Assembly: GCA_015680905.1 (NCBI GenBank)
Contig: CM027377.1
Coordinates: 62,083,501 to 62,147,500 of the forward strand
From: Coptis chinensis
Taxonomy: Eukaryota > Streptophyta > Magnoliopsida > Ranunculales > Ranunculaceae
Reading direction: 5' to 3'
Length of the DNA: 64,000 nt
Shown here in pieces: positions 25,504 to 35,717 of the stretch. Both the position numbers and the translations under genes were made by a program. How positions within the stretch are numbered: position 1 is the first letter of the stretch; each line of letters starts with the position of its first letter. The notes below the pieces were generated by a model, which saw only the letters and a program-made list of their open reading frames with translations, did no database searches and was not told the origin of the DNA.

Positions 25504-26688
25504 GTAATCCCCTATGTCGATTCGATTTCAAGCGATAATGATTCCATCATTGTTCTTCAGCTCAATGATCATGTTTTTGCTCTTTTTCAAATTGACAAGT
25601 GCATGAAAGAACTTAGTGCTTCTATCCATGTCGTTATCCCAATTGTTTTTCGATTTTTGTTTCTAGAAGCTTTGTTCCTGCTGCAGCAGTCCATCCACCA
25701 TCGACTCTTGCTCTACCAGTTCTAGAGTAATACTCTCATTGTCCCCATCTTGTTCAAAATGACTTTGTAATTGCTCAAGCTTCCGGGTTTCTTCCTCTAG
25801 CTTGTACTTTATATTGCCAAACACCGTTTTGTTCCACTCGCTTGAGTTTACCTTTGAGTATCTTAAGTTTTTCACCGAGAACAAAGATTGAGTTTCCTTC
25901 CATTTGTACATTCCAACTTTCCTCCACTACCTTCAAGAAATCGGGTGTGATGCCCACATGTTGAAAAAACGAAAGGGGACATTTTTTGGCCTTGGGGCAT
26001 TTTTGATACCACCAGTGAGTGGTGAGTGGTCCGAGCACGCGATCTTACTCCCACTTTGTAATTCCAGCCTATATGTGTATTAGCCCATTCTGCATTGAAG
26101 AAAGCTCTATCCAACTTGCCTAATATTTTCATCCTTCCGAGCTGCATATTCCACCAAGTAAACTTCAACCCTGTTTCAGGTGCTTCCATAAGAAGATTAG
26201 TGTGGACAGCATTTCTAAAGTCTTCCATGGCAGCGTTAGTCGGTCTCAAGCCCCCTTTCTTCTCTGTTATGCTTAGGTAAGCATTGAAGTCGCCCACTAC
26301 AAGCCAAGGCCTGCTTAGTGCATTCAAAATAGCCAGATCCTCCCATAGAGCTCGTCTGTAAGTGTACAGTGAATGAGCATGCACTATTGTAATTATGTTG
26401 CCCTGTAGTTCCACTGTTATTTGCTTGTTTCAGGTGTGAATCGAGTGGGGATGGCAGTTCCTTTTTCCATATGCACCATAGGTTAGGAACTTTATTGTTA
26501 TTCTGATTGAAAAGAAAAGTCGTACTCATTCCCATTGATTGTAGGTAACCAAGGGGAATGTCCGTAGGTTTTATCTTTGGTTCAGCTATGCCTATGAAGT
26601 CTGGGTTCTCCTTCTGTACTAGCTTAGCTAACCTCTGCTGCGACTTATAGTTACCAATTCCTCTGATGTTCCAATACAGGCACCTCAT
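25504..26688 (-). pseudogene. LINE ORF2 N-terminus: APE-type endonuclease, frameshifted
   Basis: The ORF2 start MRCLYWNIRGIGN (ATG at 26688) gives the first endonuclease block, with IAEPKIK. The frame is then lost near 26420. A second frame (26414-25872) continues with WLVVGDFNAYL (catalytic D and N) and LGKLDRAFFNAEW. The usual SDHSPL block reads TTHHSLVV, so a key Asp is altered. Further shifts occur near 26000 and 25900 before the coiled linker (25911-25663), and another break lies before the RT frame at 25503. At least three frameshifts make it non-functional. Confidence 0.85.
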
Positions 26689-26723
26689 TAAGAAAAATTC
26701 TAACTTTCTTTACGTTGAGTGGC

Positions 26724-28247
26724 CTAATCACTTCTTTGAAGTCCCAACACCGACTTTGGCTCGGTGGTAGGCGGTGTGGCAATCTGTAGTTTCCATCGAG
26801 GCTTGTAAGGAGGTGCTTCTTTTGGCCTATCCTCTATTTCATCATCTGTCATATCTGCCCAGCTAGCATTCCTAGGTGACTCACCGATCCAACCTATGCC
26901 AAGAGCTTCCTCTTTCTTGTCCCTATGATTCAACATTTGTAGAACCATTTCTGGTTCACCACACATGTCTGACTCCTGTAATATTTCGTGCACAACCATT
27001 TGGCGTTGTGCATTGTTATCCTCCCCGAGCCCGCGATCCGCTTTCATGTCGTGTTGATCCCTCAGAGACCACCCTCAGCCCTTCCACTACTGTCAAACCT
27101 TCTGCTTGAATTTCCCCATCCTGTTCAGCATCTACAAAAACCCCTTCCTCATCAAGGGTGTATGTTTCCTCTCTATTGCTATCATCAGATGTATCATTCT
27201 CTTGTCTACGGTTCTCCACAGAACGTGCTTCCACTACCTTATCCATGTCCTTGTCAGGTTCATGCTCATTGGTGGCATCCTCTTCTGCAAGCACTCCAAA
27301 TCTGTTTCTTTCCTCCATTTCAGGTCTAGTCCCCGTTTTTTCCTGCCATACCTTACTGCTTTCTCCCTTGTTGTTTCTATTTCTTTTCTTTTTTCTCTTG
27401 TTAACCCCTTCTTCCATCTGAGGTACGGGAGTAGTGTCCACCACCACCTCTTTGTTCTTGTTTTGCATAGTGATAACCCCTTTAAGTTTCCTGCATTCCG
27501 TGACCAAATGCCCGACGACCTTACAATGATTACACATTTTGGGCAATTTCCCCACTTCCACCGTTTGCCAGAATTGAACTTTCTTAGTTCTAACATAGAT
27601 TTGATCTGGGATTGGTTTGGACATGTCCACATCAACCAGGATATTGGCGTAGTAGCCATATTCTCTACTCAAAGTTTTCTCATCTATGTGCATCAGATAT
27701 CCCACACCTCTTGCTATTGACATTAGGGATTCTTGGTCCCAATATTCTTGTCCCAACCCGGTGTAATCATTATCCGGACAAGAGCATGAGAAAGTCGTTG
27801 GTCCGGGCAGAAGTTTGGGCTCAAAGGGCTTAATCTAAGCAAAGCTTTCCCGAAATTCCAGGACCCATGAGACCAAACTCTGTTGAGATCTTCGGCATTG
27901 GAGAAGCGAATAAAAAGGTAACCTTTTCCTATCGGTGTGATCCTCCACTCCCCCGAGAGGGTCCATTTCTCCTTTGCTATTTCGCGAACTTTGTCAATGG
28001 GCACTTTGAACAAATCAATACGCCCAATCAAGCAGTGTTTGCAATAGTTTAATCCTTGTTCATACGCTTGTTCTGGAACTGTAATTGCTGGATACTCCCC
28101 CATTATATCTGGCTCAGGGAGCTCCTTGAGTTCCACCTGCGGCTGAACTGCTTTCTTTGCTATATCCACATAGGAGAGGCTTGAGGTAACTCCCTTCTCT
28201 GTTGTGTTTCTACCTCCTGAAGGGTTTTCCATCTTGTAAAGATTCAT
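26724..28247 (-). pseudogene. LINE ORF1: DUF4283-like and CCHC zinc-knuckle protein, frameshifted
   Basis: A nucleic-acid-binding ORF1. Segment 28247-27723 holds the RNA-binding-like DUF4283 region (WTLSGEWRITPIGKGYLFIRF, VWSHGSWNFGKALLRL). A single-base shift near 27770 moves reading into 27756-27016, which starts with GQEYWDQESLMSIARGVG and holds CNHCKVVGHLVTEC, a CX2CX4HX4C knuckle (about 27480-27540), followed by a charged tail. Another shift near 27030 leads into 27047-26724 (GWIGESPRNASWADMTDDE). The intact parent would be one protein of about 500 residues. Confidence 0.85.
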
Positions 28248-28490
28248 CCTTGCTTTCTCTCCCTTCTGAACTCACACTATCAACAATGGAGGATTTTACC
28301 AGAAAGGGCAAGAAACTTGAAGAGGGGAACGGATAAGAAGTCGCTACCTAATATTTTTTCCTATATTGAGTAAGAAAAGAGGCACTAGATCACTCGGGCA
28401 ACTTACGTTATTTCACTACAAGTCACCCTAAAATCAGACCCCATTAAGAAAACTGTCATTCTTGTGGTGGTCTATAGAGTTATTAAGGGC

Positions 28491-28507
28491 AACTTTTACA
28501 TACTCAT
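28491..28507. repeat. LINE target-site duplication, right copy
   Basis: Exact copy of 22468-22484. Confidence 0.95.
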
Positions 28508-28952
28508 AAGAATCAAAGATTCAAATATATATTAAGGGCTTCCAAATAATCAATGCCCTACAGACCACCAATGACAATACAAGCAAAACTATACGGAGTG
28601 TAGAGAGAATCCATGTCAGACCAGAAGTAAAACTATACTCACATGTAATCAATTCCTTGGATCTATACGGACACACTCTTTCTTGGATTTTATAACTGTT
28701 TTGTACTTTTGTAGAATCTATATTATGACAGTCCATTTATGTCAGAGAGCATTTAAACTATAACCAAAAATAGTGATTCCACGAAGAAGAAATTGAATTG
28801 CTTGATAAAACTCTCAAGTATGTAAACACATAACTAGAATAAACAATTACTGTCAATCAACTGTGTATATAAAGTCAGTCTACTCACCCGTGATACGTTC
28901 CTATTGCCAACAAATCCCCCAGCAAGAAACATCCATTTCTTCTTTGAGTAAA

Positions 28953-28972
28953 ACTCTCTCTCTCTCTCTCTC
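28953..28972. repeat. (CT)n microsatellite
   Basis: Perfect CT run within a pyrimidine-rich stretch (28930-29190) that looks like a plant 5'-UTR or promoter tract; no start is assigned to it. Confidence 0.85.
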
Positions 28973-29219
28973 CACTCAAGCACTCTCCCCTAGTAAACAC
29001 TCCTTTTCCTTTTCTCTTGTATGTCTCTCTCTGTTCTTTTTTTTTTCAAAAACCAGAAAAAACCAACAAAAAGGAGAGTTCGGTTGTAACCAAACCCCTC
29101 TAACTCTCCCACATTTTTATCTTATCTTATTTTATCTTTATCATTTTCTTTTCTTTTTAATATTATTATATGTTTTTTAAACCCTAATAAATAGGGAAAA
29201 CAAAGAAAATAAACAGGGT

Positions 29220-30285
29220 GTTATACTTTTACTCCGTCTAAAACCACACATCGACAATCGGTTAATGATCCCCCACATGTAAAATCCAAAGGCTGACCGC
29301 AAAATCATAGCAGACTTCAAGGTCACAATGAGATGAATAAGAATAAATGTGGCCATTGTGGTGAGACAGGTCACACAAAACCCACATGCCCACTCTTGCA
29401 TCCGAAGGACGGAGGTAAATTTTATTTACCTTTGCGATTTTTTCTTTGGTATGGTCCCAACTTTGTAATGTCTATATTTCCAATTGTATCTTGTGATTAG
29501 TTGTTGATTCTACTTTATTTCGGCAACATTTTCGTTGTGTTTCACTATTTTACAGGTCCAAGTATTAACCACAACTATGTTGAACGCACTGCTTGAGTTG
29601 CCGACCTACGTGAGGAAGATGACGAGTTGAACAGAGATACAAGGTGTAAGTTGAAAGTTTGACGTTATAAAATTCATTTCCGTATAGACCTGTGGATAAC
29701 AGTTGGCATTGATAAGAGTGTCCGTTTATCTTTTACCTACATCAAAATATATTGCTACAAGGTGTGGGAAGTCATAATAACATGCATGCATGTACATCTT
29801 ACTTTTAGTTTTAGAAAATTCCTTTGGAGCACATGACATTTTATTTCTTTGGGTTATAAGTAAGTAAATGTTGTTTGTTTTGTGGCCTTAGTGAGATTGG
29901 ATAAAGGAACACCAGGATCTCGAAGGTACAAGTGTAGCAACTGCCAATCTACAGAGCACACAAAGCCTAGGTGTCCACATCCGCATAAACACAATGGTGA
30001 GCAAGGTACGACACATGTTTTGGTTTCACACTCATTTAACTTAGATGGGGATGACGTTATAGTGTAAACTTAGATTGTATGGTTCGTGCAACTCTTTTAT
30101 TTTGATTTTCTGTTGAACTTACAGGAAGAAGTGGTGGTGATGTTCCTAATGGTGAAGTGATTGGTCATGTTCCTAGTGGTGATGTTCCAGGTTATGATAT
30201 TGGGTACAACACTCCAGAAAAATTCAATGTTGAGAATTTTTGTAGTGAGGATGGGCAGGTGTTTTTCCGCATGACAGATATTTGA
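29220..30285 (+). pseudogene. Zinc-knuckle C-terminal exons of a FAR1-related transposase
   Basis: Four exon-like blocks with plausible splice sites: about 29220-29414, 29555-29644, 29892-30005, 30125-30285 (TGA). The first reads NDPPHVKSKG*PQN then CGHCGETGHTKPTC, a CX2CX4HX4C knuckle; the stop (TGA in 'ggctgaccgc') replaces an expected Arg of the KGRP motif. Block two has a TGA after VERTA. Block three has a second knuckle, CSNCQSTEHTKPRC. Block four is a Gly/Asp-rich tail ending FRMTDI. FAR1/FRS proteins have 'DP..V+TKGRP+' followed by a zinc knuckle at the C-terminus, so these may be the last exons of the gene at 18084-20300, with the LINE in between. That link is inference. Confidence 0.65.
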
Positions 30286-30484
30286 TGTAAGGGAAAGAGA
30301 TGTGCAATTGAACAATGTAGAGTAATTTTGTTGTTCCTAAGCTTCTCAGAAGATTTAGCGATTGTTGTAATAGTTAGAGCAATTGTTACAACGGTATTTA
30401 TTTTGGCTTCAGGAATTGGATTGATATTGTGATTTTGCAATTCAGGAAGAAGTTCATTGATGTTGGAACTTGTCATTCCATGAG

Positions 30485-30640
30485 TCTTTTGAAATGATAA
30501 AATGTCTTCATATCACACTTTATGTGGTATAATTTGGAATACAATACTCTATATGACATATTTCAGTGTTAACTATTATGAAAGCGGTTCTCAATATGAT
30601 ACTTTATGTGGCATATCTCAGTATGTTAAAGTTGAGTTTG
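30485..30640. repeat. 86-bp tandem repeat family, site 1 (about 1.7 units)
   Basis: 'cactttatgtggtataattt' and 'gatactttatgtggcatatctcag' with 'gtgttaactattatgaaagcggttct' match the arrays at 34.7 and 37.2 kb in the same orientation. Confidence 0.75.
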
Positions 30641-31131
30641 GGCCTAAAGCCCACAATTCGAATGTCAAACCCCATTTAGCCTTGTTCTTTTCTCTTTCTT
30701 TCTTCTCTATCAACAATAAAAACAGCAAACTCCAAACTTCCGACAATAGTTAAATGGTAGAACCAAACTCCAAACTTCAAACAACCTAAAAGTACATAGC
30801 TTGCAAATCCACTACAGAAAATGAAGAAGAAAACGACCAACAGTAAAAAAACCATCAAGGACGAAAGCAACACATATGCAAGCAGTTGATACAGCAAAGA
30901 AGAGAAAAAACGAGGAAAATGTGCATTTAGAGTCAATGGGGAGGGGGAGCAAAAAGCGATGCCCGAGAGAGAAGGTCAAAGACAATTTTTAAGCTTGTTG
31001 TTAATTTATGGATTTTTAAGCATAAGCATTTGAGTTTTTTGAGGTTAGATTATTTAGAGGAATGTAATGCTATTAAATGATTGAATCTGAATAAATTCTA
31101 TTCTATTACTTATTTCCATGCATAATCTATA

Positions 31132-34100
31132 GGAAATACAGTTAGCAGCTAAGAAGAGGGAAGGGAAGGAAGTGGTAGTTTAGAGAGTGGATGAAGATAA
31201 GAAGAACAAGAAGGAAGAGAAGGTAGTGGATGAAGATAAGAAAGAAACGAAAGCTTATCATTTTCACTCAAGCTTGTTACCAATTTTTTATCTTACCAAT
31301 AAACTCTGTGAGTCAAAAGTTGGTGTTGATTTCAATGATCTAATGGGTAGAACACCATTTGGTCACATTTTTAGAGTGTTCTTTGATGATTTGTTGGACA
31401 AACAAATGTTGGTAAAAAAAAAAAACATCATAGTGGATATTATTAAAACTTACAATGAAAGGGAAGAAACATTCAAGTTAGGAGAGCTGTTTGTCAAATT
31501 AACAGCTAAAGATGTTTCTAGAGTGTTTGGTATGCCAATGAATGGGAGTCATGTGACTACAAATGTAGATGCAGAAGAGTTGAGTAAAACGGGGTTTGTG
31601 ACTCGTCACTTTGGCGGAGAAAAGAACTTGTCCAAGGAATTGATTGTAAATGCTATTTATAAAGTGGTGAATTCATGGAATGGCAAGCAGGATGAAGATG
31701 ACTTCATCAAACTTATTTCATTATACATTATCACCACTCTTCTCTTTCCAACACCTTCAAGAACACAGTGGTGGTTTTTGAAGTACTTAGATAGTGTAAA
31801 AAAATGAATGAAGTATCCTGGCCAAAAGTGATACATCAAAACCTTATGTGCCGAATGAAGATGTACTACCGTGAGCCTACAAAAGTAAAATCTTGCGCAG
31901 TTCTTCTTTTGGTAACTTACAATCTGAATTCACTCTAGTTTAGCCTTGCTTTTTTGTCATTTTATTATTAATTTCATTTTTTTTACATGTTTACTAACTT
32001 TTTATTTTGTGGCTCTTGATATCAGTACTGGTTGTGTGATCACGTCAATTTGGTTGATGCAATGCCAAATAGAGGTGCTGATTATGTACCTTCGTTCGCA
32101 AGATGGGATATTGTAACACTCAACAAAATGCTTCATACCCAGGCCTTGTCAAATTTGACCGTGGACAAGGTGAGCGAATGTATTAGAATTTGAAGTCATT
32201 TCCCTTCCCCCTATCAGTCTTCATTGAAATTTTGATGTCGTCAGAATTTCATTCCAATTATGGAAGTAGTTATCACTGTCCGTAACTCTGTTGTAATGTC
32301 AAGTTCATTTCATATTGATTTGACTTTTTATCACTTGTGAAGTTCAGCTTCTTTCCCATGTCAAATGAACTTGACACTGATCATGACACATGTCAAGTGC
32401 ATTCGACAGTAGTTTTTTCCAATGTAATTTTTGTCCAGACAAATCTCCTATTTTCAATGTCAAATGAACACTTTACATTGTATTCTTATTGTGTGAAGTT
32501 ATTATCGGTGTTTTCAGGTGACCGCCGAAATCAAATTTAAGGAAGTGGAGCTTGTTACATTGACAAGTGATCCGATTCCAACAGAAGAGGACTTAAGGGG
32601 AAGGTGCATTAAGTTGGAAGAAGAAAATCAAAGCCTGCGGGTCGAGAATGAAGCCTTGAAGGCCAAATTAAAAGAAAGAGAAGAGGATGCTAAAGAGAAG
32701 TTCAAGAAGGAGTCTGGGGTTGAGGCTGAAAATGAGATGTCACCTTTTAGAGATAATGATATCCAAGCATTGCCATTGACACCGTCTGTTCTAGTGGATG
32801 TGATGCTAATAAATGAAGCCAACAAAGAGGAGCTGCAACTGGAGTTGCGATCAATGGTTGTTAATCAAAAGAAAAGGACGAGAACGCCTACACAAAAAGT
32901 GAAGAATAAGAATGAGAGAGAGGGAAAACAGAAACTGATTACTGTAATATGTGTTGACGACTGTCCGCCTATAACAAATCTTGGTGAAAAGCTACTTTCA
33001 GTAGAATCTTCAACAGCGTTTCAATGTCTTAATTCTTGAAAGCGGCTAGTGGTTGGGAGGTTTTTCAAGTCTGCACATGTCAAGTATGTAAAATCTAAGT
33101 CTATCTGAAAACCTTTTATGATGCCTACTGTTCATTTTTTCAGAAGAATCGTAGTTGTATGTATTTGCAATGAGAATTGAATAGGCCATCACCGAGATGT
33201 ATATGTTATTGTATTAACTGGTGTACGTATTGTATGTGTTTCATTGCAACACCGTTGCTTGGGATTTAGACACAATTCAAGTACACGGTAAACAGTTGGA
33301 AGAATTGATGCTTGACAGATTTCTTAATGGCCAGGTAAGCCAAACACACATTTTGTTCTCAACTTCTCATATATCATCGATGAAAATTGACTTACTTCTG
33401 GGATGCACTATGCAGGTATTAAATTGGTATCCTCGAGAGATAGAGAAGAAAATTTATCCTGGTCGTAAGTTTCAGAATGGACTACTTAGCCATTACTTTG
33501 ACACTATGACTTGCGTATGTTCGAAACCTAGGGTTATATAATACACAGTGTTGCATACTATTGGTATTGGTATATTCATTACATATTCTTAACGGTATTC
33601 TTATGAGGTATTCTTATCAGGTTATTATTAATATTTTTTGACAAACTGCTGTGATTTGGGCAAAACACCTTGAGAAGGTTTTTTTGATTGATCCACTGCA
33701 TCAACTTCACGAAAATGTTAAGAATCTATTCTTTCCTCTGAATAGTGGAAAAACAGTCAAAGAAAATGGGGGATACCATTGGACGCTCCTACATTATAAC
33801 ATGATGGATAACGTATGGACACACTTTGATTAAATGAACACAAGATATCCCCTCACATCCGTTCCCTACAGGAATGCCACGAAAGTAGTGAGTTACTAAA
33901 CTTGAGTTTGTGCACTTGAATGTGAAACTGTTTTGTCGCCGATCTTAAGTTGTAGGTTTTGTTAAAGTATTTCTGACTAATGATATTTGTCATATCTTCT
34001 ATCAATTTGAAATGGCAACACAGATGGAACGTGTCTATACAATTTTAAATAAACACATTGCGCAGAAGAAGAGCAAGAAATCCCTTTTAAAGGCTATGTT

Positions 34101-34388
34101 GTTGGAAATTGGAAAGTGCCCTCAACAATGACCAGATTCGTAAGTACTTCTAGCCTAGTTCTTTTGTGATAAAGTTTGTCGAACACTGGAAATGTGACGT
34201 GAGATTTTTAATACTTATTTTGTTTGAGCTTTAGGGTGGACTGCGGACTATTTGTGTGCAAATTCATGGAGTGGAAGGCACGTTCCATTGATCACTTCCC
34301 AAAATTACACCAAAACGCGATGACTGATTTCAGGGGGGAGTTAGTGTACAAATTACTAATCGATGAACCATACCGCTGGAAAGCATAA
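31132..34388 (+). pseudogene. Ulp1-like cysteine protease (C48-type), copy A
   Basis: Related to SUMO/ubiquitin-like proteases; such genes are carried by plant Kaonashi-type MULEs. Exon model: 31132-31911, 32026-32169, 32518-about 33050, 33270-33333, 33416-33514, about 33655-33890, 34024-34139, 34235-34388. The N-terminal plant-specific region ends in YWLCDHVNLVDAMP, followed by a coiled coil (KLEEENQSLRVENEALKAKL). The catalytic domain shows GGYHWTLLHYNM (His), VWTHFD (Asp), CPQQ (oxyanion Gln) and SVDCGLFVCKFM (Cys), so the triad residues survive. Damage: TAG near 31180; a frameshift in the A-run near 31800; TAA after HFD (33831-33833); TGA after CPQQ. It lies tail to tail with copy B. Exon limits are by eye. 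Confidence 0.8.
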
Positions 34389-34734
34389 TAGAAACAACAC
34401 CCGAAAAGCAAGCGAATGTTGATGAGATGCTTGGGGGGCTTACAACTGAGGATGCATTGGATTTGATTGTGGATGCTATGGATTTGATTGTGGATGCTAT
34501 GGATTTGACTGTGATGACGTTGGAATGAAGTATCCGGATTTCGTTAGCACTTAGGGCTCGAGTTGGTCTTGTTTTAGTAATGTTAGCTAAGTATTGTAGT
34601 TGTTTGCATGAGCTACTTGTTTGAAGAGTGGACTAATTGTATTAGCTTATGAGCACTTTTATGAAATAAAAAACTTGGCTTGTTTCCTTTTCCTTTTTAA
34701 ATGGTGTCTGTTCTGTTAAACTGACTTCATTTTA

Positions 34735-35330
34735 GTTTTGGAATGAAGATATGATGGTTGAAAGCAGTTCAGACAATATCACCTTTTATGTGCTTTACTT
34801 TTTAATATGACACTTTATATGACATACTTACATGTGTTTACTACTATGAAATCAGTTATGAATATAACACTTATTGTGATATAACATTGAATATGATACT
34901 CTATGTGACATATCCAGGCATGTTCAGTAATATGAAATCAGTTCTTAATATCATACTTATTGTGATATAATTTTGAATATGATACTCAATGTGACATATT
35001 AAGGTGTGTTTAGTACTATGAAATCAGTTCGGAATATCACACTAATTCTGATATAATATTCAATATGATACTCTATGTAACATATTCAGGCGTGGAAATC
35101 AGTTTTGAATATGACACTTTATGTGGTATAATTTGTAATATGATACTCTATGTGACATATTCAATCGTGTTCAGTACTGTGAAATCAGTTCTGAATATGA
35201 TATTTTATGTAGTATAGTTTTAAATATGAAACTCTATGTAACTTATTAAGGCTTGTTCAGTACTATGAAATCAGTTCTGTATATGACCCTTTATGTGGTA
35301 TAATTGTCAATTTGACAGTCTGTGAACATC
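34735..35330. repeat. 86-bp tandem repeat family, site 2
   Basis: About six diverged units built from 'gatactctatgtgacatatt', 'ggYgtgttcagtactatgaaatcagttctgaatatgacac' parts and 'tttatgtggtataattt'. It lies between the 3' ends of the two Ulp1-like copies. The flank at 35310-35420 (gacagtctgtgaacatcc ... agtagagaaataatagc) is also found after site 3. Confidence 0.85.
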
Positions 35331-35717
35331 CTAACCAACAAACCATGAATAGCTCAGACTATAAAATCATACACAAGTCATGAATATGAAAGTTAATATA
35401 AGTAGAGAAATAATAGCATTGTATCCCATCATAACCAAAACAGACCACCACAAGTCAACTTACATTTCGAATCTGTTACAATAAGTTTCCAAAAGAACAA
35501 CACTATTACAAGATTCACAAAAACCGAAGGTCTTCAAGTTCCAACGTCAATTTGGTTGAGGCAATGCCAAATAGAACAACACTATGATAGACATTAGAGC
35601 AAAGGCTAATTGAAAGATTGACAAAAAACTTAGGTCTTCGAGTTTCAACGCCTCCAAACTATCGAGGCAACAAAAAAGAAGTGCAAACTTCTCGAAGCAT
35701 ACGTTCTCTATATCATC

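Larger units (their letters stand above)
22485..28490 (-). mobile_element. Full-length L1-type LINE with RNase H
   Basis: A 6.0-kb non-LTR retrotransposon on the minus strand. It ends in a short poly(A) (T run at 22485-22492 on +), has a 5' leader of about 240 bp (28248-28490), an ORF1 with DUF4283-like and CCHC regions, and an ORF2 with APE-type endonuclease, reverse transcriptase, zf-RVT and RNase H. Both flanks carry the same 17-bp duplication without mismatch, so the boundaries are exact and the insertion is fairly recent. Even so, ORF1 and the endonuclease part are frameshifted, so the copy should not be autonomous. Confidence 0.95.

Noticed and set aside
24836-25725. Long open frames on + opposite the LINE ORF2
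   Set aside because: Antisense shadows of the reverse-transcriptase frame; no domains.
27106-27720. 204-codon + strand frame
   Set aside because: Antisense of LINE ORF1, which has a clear CCHC knuckle on the minus strand.
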